Shown here: positions 34,698 to 46,010 of the stretch, piece after piece
How positions within the stretch are numbered: the stretch's first letter is position 1
How the letters are laid out: each line of letters begins with the position of its first letter
NCBI GenBank assembly: GCA_033296705.1
Contig: MU856924.1
Coordinates: forward strand, 46,780-110,779
From: Chaetomidium leptoderma
Taxonomy: Eukaryota > Ascomycota > Sordariomycetes > Sordariales > Chaetomiaceae
Length of the DNA: 64,000 nucleotides
Direction: 5' to 3'
Translations under genes and position numbers: made by a program
Notes under the pieces: generated by a model
The model's input: only the letters and a program-made list of their open reading frames with translations
What the model was told of the DNA's origin: nothing
Databases searched by the model: none

Positions 34698-36731
34698 ATG
34701 GCGACTGCTCTCGACCATCTCCAGCGCGGCGGCAAGATCGAATGGCTGTCGCAGCTTGACACGGCGTACCAGCCGGAGCGCAACCTCCGCCGGACTTCCA
34801 TCGTCTGCACCATCGGCCCCAAGACCAACTCCGTTGAGGCCATCAACAAGCTCCGCGAGGCTGGCCTGAACGTCGTGCGCATGAACTTTTCCCACGGCAG
34901 CTACGACTATCACCGTACGTTTCCCATCCCGCAATGTCGATCGCGGTGCCATTGCGTGCGCTGGTGGGTTGCTCGAGACGAGACCCGCTCAACAGATCTT
35001 GACTCCACCAACACGGCCCGCCCGAACCGCACTGGCTTTGCTTGGCATATGAACGACTGAACGACTGAATTGCTGACGCTGATTTGTTTTCTGTAGAGAC
35101 TGTCATCGACAATGCCCGTGAGGCCGAGAAGGTCCAGAAGGGCCGCCAGGTCGCCATTGCCCTGGACACCAAGGGCCCGGAGATCCGGACCGGTAACACC
35201 AAGGATGATGCTGATATCCCCATCTCGGCCGGCACCATCTTGAACATCACGACCGATGAGAGATACGCGACGGCTTCCGACATTGAGAACATGTGAGTGC
35301 TGCTTGACTCGGTTCTTCTGGGCCTGTAACTGACCCTCATAAGGTACGTCGACTACAAGAACATCACCAAGGTGATTGAGCCGGGGCGCATCGTCTACGT
35401 TGACGACGGTGTCCTTGCGTTCGATGTGCTTGAGATTGTCAACGAGACGACCGTAAAGGTCCGGGCGCGGAACAACGGGTGCATCTCGTCTCGCAAGGGT
35501 GTCAACCTGCCGAACACGGATGTCGATCTGCCTGCGCTTTCCGAGAAGGACAAGAACGACCTCCGGTTTGGCGTCAAGAACAACGTCGACATGGTCTTTG
35601 CTTGTAAGTCCTAGCCTATCCTTTCGGGGGCTCTACCCAACCGTTGTTGGAGCTCTTTGTGTAAGGGCTTCACATGCACTCACTTGGTACTAATCTGTTA
35701 CACAGCCTTCATTCGGAGAGGCCAGGACATCAAGGACATCCGTGATGTTCTTGGCGAGCAGGGCCGCCGCATCCAGATCATTGCCAAGATCGAGAACCGC
35801 CAGGGTCTCAACAACTTCCCGGAGATTCTCGCCGAGACCGACGGTGTGATGGTTGCCCGTGGTGACCTGGGTATCGAGATTCCTGCCGCCGAGGTGTTTG
35901 CGGCCCAGAAGAAGATCATTGCCATGTGCAACATTGCCGGCAAGCCCGTCATCTGCGCGACGCAGATGCTCGAGTCCATGATCAAGAACCCGAGACCCAC
36001 CAGAGCCGAGATCAGCGATGTCGGCAACGCCGTTACTGACGGCGCTGACTGTGTCATGGTAAGACAGCCAATCTACGGAATATCCTCAATGGTACTAACG
36101 GCTTTTGTTAGCTTTCTGGCGAAACCGCCAAGGGCAGCTACCCCAACGAGGCGGTCCGGGAGATGAGCGAGGCCTGCCTGAAGGCCGAGAACTCGATCCC
36201 TTATGTCAGCCACTTTGAGGAGATGTGCACTCTCGCCAACCGGCCTGTCTCGATCGTCGAGTCGTGCGCCATGGCCTCGGTCCGGTCCTCTCTGGACCTC
36301 AACGCGTCCGCCATCTTCGTGCTGTCGACGTCCGGCGAATCTGCCCGCCTCATCTCCAAGTACCGGCCCGTGTGCCCGATCATCATGATCACCCGCAACG
36401 CCGCCTCTTCGAGGTACGCTCACCTGTATCGTGGCGTTTATCCGTTCCTCTTCCCGGAGGCGAAGCCCGACTTTACCAAGGTCAACTGGCAGGAGGATGT
36501 CGACAGGCGTATCAAGTGGGGTCTCAGCCATGCCATCGACCTGGGTATCCTCAACGAGGGCGAGACTGTGGTGGTTGTGCAAGGCTGGAAGGTAAGGCTT
36601 TTATTCTGTCTGACTTGTATCATGTTGTACGTTGCTAACTCGGACCACTCCAGGGCGGCATGGGCAACACCAACACTCTGCGGATTGTCAAGGCTGATGT
36701 CGAGCACCTTGGCATTGGTCAGCTGGCTTGA
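34698..36731 (+). CDS. Pyruvate kinase
   Basis: Six exons (34698-34914, 35097-35292, 35344-35603, 35706-36058, 36112-36591, 36654-36731) sum to 1584 nt, 527 aa, the standard fungal length. The enzyme converts phosphoenolpyruvate and ADP to pyruvate and ATP in cytosolic glycolysis. Visible: RRTSIVCTIGPKTNSVEAIN, NVVRMNFSHGSYDYHQTV at the first junction, ALDTKGPEIRTGN, the active-site signature IAKIENRQGLNNFPEIL and VMVARGDLGIEIP with the Mg-binding Glu/Asp, ICATQMLESM, then LSGETAKG-type motif made by the fourth junction, and a final GGMGNTNTLRIV. All junctions conserve phase. The gene is intact. Confidence 0.97.
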
Positions 36732-37283
36732 TCTGTTTCTTTCGTACATGGGCTTTACGGTTTGCAGGATGGTAGCTAGTTCTGAAGAGAAGGGCCTCAA
36801 TGCAGGCCTCGCAGTAGATCTCTTTAACTGGTATGACATACTAATGTGTCTCCCTGCTGCCAGTGATGCTTCTACATGTGATGTACTCGCCCCTCGTTGG
36901 CTGACTTCGTAAGATCTTAAACGTAACCAAATTCTCTGGGCGGCGAGGAGAATATAGCGGGGTTCTTTGGGGTTTGTATGTACCTCATTGCTGGAGGAAC
37001 CCATTTATGTAGAGCCACGTGATAAAATTGATGGTTGGTGGTGAATAGAGGCCACAAGTTGACATTACCCCAGCCCTCGAAATCAAACGTCAAGTCTGTA
37101 ATTGGGATCACCAGTTGTTACTTTGCTCTGTTACGTCTATTGCTTGTTTAGGTTTACAAGTGCGAATCGACAACATCGAGGTATGTGGCATCTTAATTGC
37201 GCAGAGGTGATCGCGCTAACATCGACGACGCCAGCGTTGTTACTTCAACCGGATCGAATTCCTGTCCAAAGTTGTCAGTCATC
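36732..37283. other. Intergenic region
   Basis: Pyruvate kinase 3' flank and nitrilase promoter side. No gene seen. Confidence 0.5.
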
Positions 37284-38454
37284 ATGGCATCTACACCGAC
37301 AAAGTTCAAGGTGGCGGCCGCCCACGCGGCACCCGTCTTCATGGACAAGGCCGCGACAATCAAGAAAGTCGTCCGCCTCATCGAGCAGGCCGCGGCCGAG
37401 GATGTCAAGCTTCTCGTCTTTCCCGAGACGTTTGTCCCTGGATATCCTGTACGCCCCCCTCCTACAACTACAACCACTTAACCGCAAATCCATTCTAGGT
37501 AACCACTGACTGAATCTTCTTCAAAAAAGTACTGAATCCAATGCAACCCCCCACTCACCCAGGTCTCAGCCCTGGTCGCCTACGCGGCCGAGTCGGTCGT
37601 CGTCGAGCCCAACAACGCCGACATGGCGCCGCTGCAAGACGCCGCCTGCCGCCGCGCGGGCGTCGTCGTCAACCTGGGCATTTCTCGGAGCGCATGCCCG
37701 ACGGCGGGCCACTCGCTCTTTCAACGCGCAGGGTCACCATCGACGTCGGACGGGCGCCATCCTCGGCGTCCACCGTAAGCTGAGCTGCAGCCGACTTTTG
37801 GTGGAGCGCATGGTCTGGGCGCAGGGGAATGGGAGTACGTTTTGCGGACTTGGTCGCTCAGGGGGCTTGGGAGTGGTGGTGGTTGTGGTTGTAACCTGGA
37901 TGGGTTGGCGTAGCTGGGAACAAACACACCATGAATGGCGCGCGGCAGGCAGGCGCTGATTGTGCAGGGGGGAGCATGTTGCACGCGCGGGCGTGTGGCC
38001 GGCGCTGTCGACGATGTGCGGGTGGGAGAGCCTCGCGGACGCGCAGATTGAGACCGCTCAGGAAGGCGCACGCGCTGACGGCGCAGGTGTGGGTGGTGAC
38101 GGCGTCGAATTTATGTCGATGAGGGACTGTCTGGAGTGGATGAGGGTGCATCTCGGAGAGCAGGAGTTGGTTGGGAGGGGGGGAGGGTGGTCGGCCGTGA
38201 TTCACCCGTTCTGTGGGTTTATGGCTGGGCCCCATACGGGCGAGGAGGAGAGGTTGGTGATCGGGGAGGTGGATTTGGCCGAGTTGGCCATGGTCAAGGT
38301 GTGGATTGATGCCCAGGGGCATTATCAGCGGCCCGAGATTCTGAGCTTTGGGTTCGATGACACGCCGTATTGGGCGGATGAGAAGAAGAAGGGCTGGTTC
38401 AAGGGGCAGCAAGAGGGGGGGAAGGGGGAGGAGAAGGAGGGCGAAGCTGAGTAG
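37284..38454 (+). pseudogene. Nitrilase-family gene broken by many small insertions
   Basis: Nitrilases hydrolyse organic nitriles through a Glu-Lys-Cys triad. Exon 1 (37284-37448) is intact and holds the Glu in LLVFPETFVPGYP. After an intron ending at 37562 the frame is intact to about 37682 (VNLGI). From there to about 38110 the nitrilase order is still plain, but it jumps frame about 16 times. Pieces include ERMPDGG, VTID, GAILGVHRKL (Lys), TFVERMVWAQGNGS, CWEHTMN-like (Cys), WPALSTMCGWESLADAQIE and ALTAQVWVVTASN. From 38110 the last 115 codons are intact (MSMRDCLEWMRVHLGEQEL, WSAVIHPFCGFMAGPHTGEE). Nearly every lesion is a 1-5 bp insertion copying its neighbour; none is a clear deletion. 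As read, no full-length enzyme can be made. Confidence 0.8.
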
Positions 38455-38908
38455 TTGTTGAGCTGATGGTGGTTCGATGGTCGTTTGTTGAAGTTAGAAG
38501 AGGGTTTGGTGATGAGGGTTAGGGTAGCGCTGGTCGCTGGTCGTGATGATGCCTGGTGGGTCAGCAGTCTCATGAGCAGGCCAATCACACCGTGGCGATC
38601 GGCTGCAACTCGCGGTGGCCGCACATGGCATGTGCGCGTGGACTTCTTCCCGCCGCAACTCCAGGCACCTGTCCTGTCCTCAACGCTTCTGCAACGTTGG
38701 CTCAGAGAGCTTCGTCTCCGATGCTCTGACGAATTACTTCGATCATGCAAGCTGTTCTGCGCTCTAAACCAGCAATTGCCCTCATCATACGCTGCAGAAC
38801 CGCACTTTGGGCCCTTTCGTTCTCCCATCCCACAACACAGGGCTCCCAGGACTCCCAGGACTCCCAGGATATGGCCATATTGATGCACCGCTTGCTTTAA
38901 CACTTGCT
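38455..38908. other. Intergenic region
   Basis: Contains three CTCCCAGGA copies at about 38840-38870 just before the next gene. No coding evidence. Confidence 0.5.
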
Positions 38909-41038
38909 ATGTCTACCAAACCTTCCTTCTTCCCCCGTCTGGGCTTGTCCCGCGGCGACGGGCCGATCCTCCCGTTGCACAGCCGCATGAGTCCCCCGAT
39001 CCGCAAGAAGCCGAGCGAGTACGACTTGTCAGACCTCTCGCCCCGATCCGACCATGCCATCCTATCCCCCGAACCGATGAACGACCATAAAGCCAGGTAC
39101 TCTCCCCGCCGGAGCCCCTCGCCGCCTGCTCGATACAGCGACAGAGCAAGCCACGCCGGCTCGGCCTCCAAGTCTAGGCCACCGCAGCGGATCCTGTTCG
39201 CAGGCCCTCCCCCACCGATCGCAGCCTCCCAGATGTTCTACCGCGACGAGGAAGACAGGGACACGTCACCATCACCCCAAGGCCTCGAAGCCTCGTCCTT
39301 TGCCCGTAACATCAACAGCGTCCTCTTCGACCGCAATTCCTCCTCGCCCAACCGCACCCGGCACAGAGACTACGACCACCACAAACCAGACGCCACCTGG
39401 CTAAACCTCCAACGCCGCGAACGCTCTCTACAACAAGACCTCCAACACCTCCTCGACGCGCAATCCACCGGCCTGGCCGCCACCCTCCATTCAGGCGGGC
39501 CACCACCCTCCAGCACCCCTTCAGAAGCAGCAGCATCAGCAGCAGCAAGCGACGCCGGAACGCGAAGCATCACCCCAACGGGAACAGCAGCATCAACAAC
39601 CACCACAGCTTACTCCGATTCCTCCCCGACCCGACGCCGCCGCGTCGCCTTCAACGACACCCCCAGAAACACAACAACAACCACAACCTCCTCCGGCACC
39701 CTCGTGCCCGTCCGCCAACCACGAACCAAACCCCTCGGTCTGCGCGCCGCCCGCACCGGCCTGGCGCGCACCATGGCGCTCCTCGCCGACCTCAAAGCCG
39801 AGGAGGACGCCCAGCTGACGTCGGCGCTCGGCGCGCGCAAGCAGGCGCTCGCGCAGCTGCGGCGGTGGACGGCGCGCCGGGCGGGCATCGCCGAGGAGCT
39901 GGGCGGGCTCGAGGCCGACGGGGACGAGCCGCTGGGCAGGGAGCTGCGGGACCTCGAGACGGAGCGGGAGGTGGTCGGCGGCGAGATTGTCGAGTTGGAG
40001 GCGCGGTTGGTGGGGTTGAGGAGGAGGCGGAAGTGGCTGGATGGCAGGGTGGACGAGGTCAGGAATCGGCGGGAGGCTGGGTTGAGTGGTTATCGCGGGG
40101 CGTTGAGGGAGGTGGAGGGGAGGATTAGCGGGTTGTTGACGCGTCCGGTGATCAAGCCGTTGGATGGGGAGTTTTTCTCGGCTTCGATGGGTGTGGAGGG
40201 GGGGGACCAGGGAGATGAGGCCGGGGTGGTCAGGGAATCGCCGGGCGGCGTGGAGTTTCTGCGTCTTAGGCCTGAGAGGAGGACGGCAGAGATGGCGAGG
40301 GAGTGGTGGGAGGCGGAGGTGGTGATCTTGGAGAGGAGGAAGGTGGATGTGGATAAGGAGAGGGCCGCGCTGGAGGAGGGCGTGGAGGTGTGGAAGGGGG
40401 CGGTGAAACTTGTGTCCGAGTTTGAGGCCGGGCTGAGGAGCGAGATGAAGGGTGGCGGCGAGACTGGAGAGACGAGCAATGGCAAGGGCAAGGAAAGGGA
40501 GGGCGGGTCAACGTCACCGCCTACTCCCGAACAATCCATGTACGCACAGCTGGACAAGATGGCCGCCGTCATGGAGGGTCTGGCGGAGCGACAGCATGTG
40601 GCCGAGGAAAAGGGGTGGAACCTGCTCATTTGTGCCATCGGCGCCGAGCTGGAAGCGTTCCGGCAGGCCCAGGAAATGCTACGGGAGGCTCTGCGCGCAG
40701 CAGGGTTTGATCTTGGTCCGGACGACCATGGTAAGCAGGGAGACTCGACGCCGTACCTCGGAAGATCGACAAGCCTCGGAGACTCAAGCCGACGGCTGGA
40801 TAAAGCCGAACCTAGCGGTGGCGGCAGGTTGGTCGACCTGCAAGAAGGGCCGGACGAGGACAGGGAACTCGAGAGCGACAACGAAGTGCCCCCTGATTTG
40901 CTTGTGGCAGCCGAGGAGGAACCTGACCTCGCAAGTCCCACTCTGAGCAGGGAGGACAGCGAGAACGAGGTGCCGATTGAGTTTTTGAGGGAGCACAGTC
41001 ACGACGGGGAATATCCGGGGTTTGGGGTCATGACTTAG
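38909..41038 (+). CDS. Coiled-coil protein, possibly Atg28-like
   Basis: A single exon of 709 aa starting MSTKPSFFPRLGLSRGDG. The N-terminal 240 residues are Ser/Pro/Arg-rich and disordered with RSPSPPARYSDR-type segments. WLNLQRRERSLQQDLQHLLD at about residue 170 and the following long charged helices (ARTGLARTMALLADLKAEED, then arginine/glutamate-rich repeats to about 420) predict coiled coil. I associate this layout with the fungal proteins annotated as autophagy-related Atg28, but this is recall, not a search. The C-terminus is acidic (VPPDLLVAAEEEPD and NEVPIEFLREHSHD, a repeated NEVPxxxL motif). The antisense frames are GC-driven shadows. Confidence 0.72.
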   Translation: MSTKPSFFPRLGLSRGDGPILPLHSRMSPPIRKKPSEYDLSDLSPRSDHAILSPEPMNDHKARYSPRRSPSPPARYSDRASHAGSASKSRPPQRILFAGPPPPIAASQMFYRDEEDRDTSPSPQGLEASSFARNINSVLFDRNSSSPNRTRHRDYDHHKPDATWLNLQRRERSLQQDLQHLLDAQSTGLAATLHSGGPPPSSTPSEAAASAAASDAGTRSITPTGTAASTTTTAYSDSSPTRRRRVAFNDTPRNTTTTTTSSGTLVPVRQPRTKPLGLRAARTGLARTMALLADLKAEEDAQLTSALGARKQALAQLRRWTARRAGIAEELGGLEADGDEPLGRELRDLETEREVVGGEIVELEARLVGLRRRRKWLDGRVDEVRNRREAGLSGYRGALREVEGRISGLLTRPVIKPLDGEFFSASMGVEGGDQGDEAGVVRESPGGVEFLRLRPERRTAEMAREWWEAEVVILERRKVDVDKERAALEEGVEVWKGAVKLVSEFEAGLRSEMKGGGETGETSNGKGKEREGGSTSPPTPEQSMYAQLDKMAAVMEGLAERQHVAEEKGWNLLICAIGAELEAFRQAQEMLREALRAAGFDLGPDDHGKQGDSTPYLGRSTSLGDSSRRLDKAEPSGGGRLVDLQEGPDEDRELESDNEVPPDLLVAAEEEPDLASPTLSREDSENEVPIEFLREHSHDGEYPGFGVMT

Positions 41039-41718
41039 CAGCGTTTGGTTCGATCTCTCAGAGGCGGTCCATGATGGTAATGGTACGGCCTTGGCTAGCG
41101 TTATCTTTCGGGGCATACATTCCGGTCAGCGTCTTGGGTACGGTAGTGTTTAATGTCATGACTAACGATAACCTAAATAAATTCGGGAGTCATCCTCTCC
41201 TGGGATGGGCGGCTGGGGCATGTGTGACGTTTCCAGTGCCCGCTTTAATCAACAATCACTCGAATCCCATGGAACCTTCACCACCCTTGTTGATGGTTTT
41301 GTTTCAGCTTGTACCATTATCTGCCACTCACATCAGCTTTGGGAGCCCGTCGAAATCGATTTGCACTCAGTGCCGTCTCAGAGGGGTGTGGCAGCCTTGA
41401 ACAGGAGTAAGCCACTCAGTTTCATACAAAAGACGCCGCCTGAGGCGCAGTGCAGTGTTCTTTGATAACCTGTCGTTTGATAGGTCGAATACGCCCACCG
41501 TTTCGCGGAGGCCTTCAACTAGCAGCGCCACGGCCCAGTATGCAGGCCACACACCATGAGCTACCGGTACGGGACAAGGCTGTCGATAACGGACAGATTT
41601 TAGGCACCTCTCCCGCAGCTGGTGCATCTACATTTAAGCTAGTCCCATTTCCGCACTCAGATGACTCTTCGGCCCTCCGCATTTTCATCAACTTCTCACA
41701 CGCAGCTTCATCACTACC
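41039..41718. other. Intergenic region
   Basis: No gene or repeat recognised; presumably promoter of the NYN gene at its right end. Confidence 0.5.
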
Positions 41719-43104
41719 ATGTCCGCTTACAAACATGTCCCTGGTCGGCGCTATGGGAACATTTTTATTTATATCGACAACTCGAATTTATGGATTTAAG
41801 GGCAGCGGACATACGCCGAGAAACACGGGCTAAAAGACGTCTCGTGGGACCCGACGTGGCGCTTCGATGTTGGCCGTCTGAGGGAGATACTCCTGGGCCA
41901 CTCGGGGCTAAAGGCCGACGAAAAGACATTTGACGTCAAAGTCAACCTGTACGGCTCGACGCCTCCGCCGGTCGATACGGTGTGGAAGGCGATCGAGTCC
42001 CACGACGTCAACGTCAACACGTTTGAACGCAGCTCGTGGACGAGGCGCGAGAAACAAGTCGACGCCGAGCTCATCGCCGACTCGATCGAACAAGCATCCG
42101 AGGCATACCACCAGCAAGTCCCGACCGTCTTCATCATCGTCTCAGGCGACAGGGATGTGCGCACGGCCGTGGTGAGGATCACAAAAAAGTACCGCTGCCA
42201 AGTGCACCTGTGGTCGTGGAAGAATGGCCTGGCGGGCGTGTACAAGCGAGACGACGGCATTGCCGCGAACCTATTCGAGGTACACTTCCTCGACGACCAT
42301 CTCGAGAAGGTCGGGTTTCGTGCCGACAAGTTCCGTGTCGACCGCGCCGTGATCAACCCCCACAGCATTGTTATCCTCGATCCGCTGCCCAAGGCCGACA
42401 AGGTCGAGGAGTTCTTGGAGCGTCTGAGGACGCCAGTGTACCGGTACGAGATTGTGCCCAAGCGCGCCGATGCCTCCAGCCAGGACCTCGCCATCATTCC
42501 GGCATTTGCATGGTCCATGAAACCGGATGCGCTCCGCAGCTTGTTCATGGAATCCAAGGCCAAGCTCGAAACCAAGGGGCTTAGCGTGCTCGATTATCTA
42601 GAGTACACCCAGAAGTACCTCAACGGTACCGAGGTCGACAAGGCACTGGCCATCTCTAACCGGTTCGACGAATTGCCCAAGGACCTAGACGACGACGAAG
42701 ACGTCGAGTCGGAAGACGAAAAGAAGAACCAAGAGTCGGACGACGGCGGCGACGGCTTCATCGAGGTGAACCGGGGTTTCGGCAAACAAAGAAGCCGGCT
42801 GAGGAAGAACGAGGATTATTCGCGCATGCGGTGTCACTGGCGCAAGTACTGCCCGCGTGCGCTCGACTGCAAGTACGGTCACACCAAGGACGAGGAGGAG
42901 CAGTTTAGGGTCTATGGCAACAAGACGGCCAGGAAGCACAAGTTTTGTTGGAGGGAGGACTGCATCCGGGGATGGGGCTGCTCGTTTGCACACGATGTGA
43001 AGGAGTTGTTTTGTCCTACGTGTAGCAAGACGGGGGCTCATGAGATGCATGAGTGTCCGGACAGGTTTTCTGGTGCTCGAAGGAATCATTATCGGGATGA
43101 ATAA
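41719..43104 (+). pseudogene. NYN-domain RNase with CCCH fingers, interrupted by one in-frame stop
   Basis: From the ATG at 41719 the frame encodes KHVPGRRYGNIFIYIDNSN, the start of an NYN (PIN-like) ribonuclease domain whose first catalytic Asp is in YIDNSNLW. The codon at 41797-41799 is TAA, where the motif would be expected to run NLWIQGQ; a CAA to TAA transition explains it. The same frame stays open to 43104 with EKQVDAELIADSI and IIVSGDRDVRTAVVRI (remaining catalytic acids), then a C-terminal CCCH-like part (MRCHWRKYCPRALDCKYGH, CWREDCIRGWGCSFAH, CPTCSKTGAHEMHECP). Total would be 461 codons. Apart from the stop the gene looks well preserved. Readthrough of TAA-G is an alternative to inactivation; an intron removing it would delete the catalytic Asp. 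Confidence 0.75.
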
Positions 43105-43207
43105 GGGGAAGTAGTAGAATTCAATTCCCTATTTTTTATTTTAGCATCAATTATATAACTCGTACAGACCATTCATCATTATTTTGAGTCGTCCATCTTA
43201 CGAACCT

Positions 43208-44293
43208 TCAAAAGCCTTCTTCCCCCTCAGCAGCATTGACCCCGTCCTTCACCACCCTCTCCACGGCCTTCTCCGTCTCCTCCTCCCCATCCAGCAAATC
43301 CAACCACGTATTCTTAACCCCGTCCGTCGCCAACAACAAATCGGCCACCCGCGCCACGCTCTCCCTGCTCACACTCCCTGTCGACTGCCGCGTCTTGCCA
43401 AGCTCCACCCTGCCCGCCGGCTCGAGCGTGAGCGTCCCCGGGCGGAGGTTGATCCCGACGAAGCCGCTGCCCCGCTCCTTGGACACGGCGTAGAGCACCT
43501 CGTCCGCGGCGACCTTGGCGCGGTAGTAGTGCGGCAGGACCTCGTTGTTGATATGCTCGGCGGCGGCCCAGGCGTCGTCGGACCACCAGGCGGGCTTGGA
43601 GCGGCGCGAGCCGAGGTACGACACCATCAGGAAGCGGGTGATGGTCGGGGTGGCGGCGGCGGCGCGGATAAAGTAGGTTGCGGCGTCGCGGTCGATGGCG
43701 TAGGTCTGGCGGCGTCAGTATTGATCAAGTCAACAACTCAACTCAGCTCCAACAATGCGTAGAAGAATGCCGCAAGTCATTGAACCTACCCGTTCAGAAC
43801 CACCCTTTCCACCAGCCCCTATCAACCACAATCCCCACCCAGTCAGTCATCCTCTCTCATCAAACCGCCCCTAAACACACAAGTAGGAATAAGACAAGAC
43901 AAAAGACATACCAGCACTCCAAACCACAAAATCCAACCCCGCCCCAACCTCCTCCAAAACCCCCCTCGCATCCCCCTCACTCTTGACATCATCCAGACTA
44001 CGCACCAACACAGTCAACCGGCCAACCTTTTTCTTTTCGTCACCACCACCACCCTCCTGAACCTGACCCTGACCCTGACCATGACCCTGACCATGACCCT
44101 GACCATGACCCTGACCCTGACCCTGAGTGGTGGCACGCTCAGCCAAGGCCCGCACAGTAGGCACCTGTTCCTCGGCGCGTATCACGCTCGTCACGTCCCA
44201 GCCGCGGCGCAGGAGTAGCGGGGTGAGCAGCTGGGATATTTTGCCGTGGCCGCCTAGGAGGAGGACGCGGTGGGGGGCGGAGGAGAGGGTCAT
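43208..44293 (-). CDS. NAD(P)-binding epimerase-like protein with Gly-Gln/His repeat
   Basis: Exons 44293-43912, 43818-43790 and 43705-43208 sum to 909 nt, 302 aa. The Rossmann start is RVLLLGGHGKISQLLTPLLL and the fold continues with GLDFVVWSAGGAGGKGG, then TYAIDRDAATYFIRAA and RFLMVSYLGSRRSKPAW (SDR-type atypical active site with YRAKVAADE). This is the NmrA/YwnB-like NAD(P)H-binding group; the substrate is unknown. The first exon holds an insertion of GQ/GH dipeptides (about residues 58-77) encoded by ten TGACCC/TGACCA hexamers, which family members normally lack. The small 29-nt exon 2 is needed to keep the frame. The start ATG follows a T8 run. Confidence 0.85.
44064..44123 (+). repeat. 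Hexanucleotide array TGACCC/TGACCA
   Basis: Ten uninterrupted hexamers, read on the minus strand as GGGTCA/TGGTCA, encode the Gly-Gln and Gly-His repeat of the epimerase-like protein. Confidence 0.95.
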
Positions 44294-46010
44294 TTTTTTT
44301 TTGAGGGGTGTGAATAAAGGAGGTTGGTTGTTTGTTGTTGTGTTTTGTGAGGAGCAAGGTCGGTAGGTAAATAGGACTTGGTCACTGGGAGGTTTTTACT
44401 TGGAAGGAAGTGGGTTTTTGGTTTCCATGGAAGTCGGAGAAGGAAGATTAGGTATTAATTGTGGTGGTGAATGGCGATGGATTGCATCATTTGGTTGCTT
44501 GGCGGTGGGGTGAGATTGGTCATTAACAGGTTCTAGCAAAGCGCTGTGCTGAATCGGATCAGAACGGCTACAGTAAACGTCGACTTAGGTACCCTGAGGG
44601 TACGAAGTGCTACTGGTTTACCATCTCCCAGCGAGCACACGACGACTTGAACACAAGTGCCGGCCTTGTTGGCAGTGGAAGACCTGCCTGGCTCTCCAAG
44701 CTGGCTCTAGCATTCCAAGGGTTCCTTACCCTACTTTCATCAACATGTCACGTTTCGATGGACGACAAGACGAGCATCAACAAACCTTGCGTATCTGCAA
44801 ACAACAGAACAATCGTCCAGCGCATCGCCACGTCTTCAAAATCCCGAACCGTTAGGAGGGGCGGTTTACCTTATCTCGATCGAAAGCCGGCGTGTGCTCG
44901 TTGAAGGTAGGTACAGATTATCACGCTCGGCCGGCAAACTCATCGAGAGGCATCGTTCGGTCGTTATACACCAGAGGGCTGAGCGACCCTCCTACTACAT
45001 TTGCAATTGCAAGGGAATTAGAACAGCATGACTGACAAAAGGAACAAGCAAACACTTATAGGCTACCGCTGGGCACGACCGCCCCAAACAATACGCATTA
45101 CGGAATGCACCGGAGGCGTCCGTTCTGCTGCCGTTTCGATTATCCACCGAGAGGCGGCAGCGAATACCGACGGGATTAGTCAGTTAAGTAGTGTCAAACA
45201 AACAAAGGCTGGGTTGGAAGGGGCTTGTTGTATCACCGTTGTTGTTAAGAGTCTTCCCCGGCTGAAGAAGGTTTGTGACGATAATTGCGGAAGATCAAAT
45301 GGTATCGGAAGCTCCAGTATCATCGGTAGGTCCAGTGCCAGGGGTAGGTCCAGTACCATCGGTGAATCCAGTAGCGTCGGTGAGTCCAGTACCTTCGGTG
45401 AGTCCAACAGCATCGCAAGTCCAAGATCAGCGGTAGGCCCGGCACCATCGGGGATTCCAGAATCATCAACGGGTCCAGTCCGGCAGGGTTAGCGAGTCCA
45501 GGAACATTGGCGAATCGAGCATCAACTACCCGTGCCACGCATTCCTTGTAGATAAAAATAGATAAAGATAATAGTTTCAAGGGGCGTGGCACGCGTAGAA
45601 GACATCCATGCAGACGGCCTCAGGACAGACGACAGGCTTAACGCCGCCTGTCCTTTGGCCCACACGGTCGATCCAGTGAAGAGAGAGATTGTCGGGACAG
45701 ACGACCCCCCCTGGCCCGGGGGAAGCAAGGCATGACCTGGGCCCGGGGAGCCAGGAGCCCAGGTCAGAGGCCAAGCCGAGGTCGCTAGTTGGTGTCAGGC
45801 CATCGGTTGGGAACACCTAATAAAAAGAATCAGCAGCATCCGCTGTCACACATTACAATGGAAGAGCAAAACAAAACAAAATGGGACAACAAAGGAAAAA
45901 GCCAAAACTCACTTGAGTCTGGAAGGGGGGGGGAAAGAGCAAAACTTGCTGGGCCTGGGTTGGGGGATGGGGGCGGGGGCGGTCATCAGAAAAAGCTGGG
46001 CGGAAAAGAA
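44294..46010. other. Intergenic region with minisatellite
   Basis: No gene is supported. It contains the 18-bp minisatellite at 45304-45411. Short open frames on both strands over the minisatellite are a by-product of the repeat. Confidence 0.5.
45304..45411 (+). repeat. 18-bp minisatellite
   Basis: Six consecutive, diverged 18-bp units with the core TCGGTGAGTCCAGTACC-like sequence. The 18-bp period keeps both strands open. Confidence 0.75.

Noticed and set aside
37284..38454. Programmed frameshifting of the nitrilase
   Set aside because: About 16 independent shifts of different size cannot be explained by recoding; pseudogenisation or sequence error is simpler.
40090..40941. 283-codon minus-strand Ser-rich frame
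   Set aside because: Shadow of the coiled-coil protein gene on the plus strand; low complexity only.
41719..41900. Intron that would remove the TAA in the NYN gene
   Set aside because: The only candidate donor (GTCGGC) is poor and the intron would delete YIDNSNLW with the catalytic Asp.
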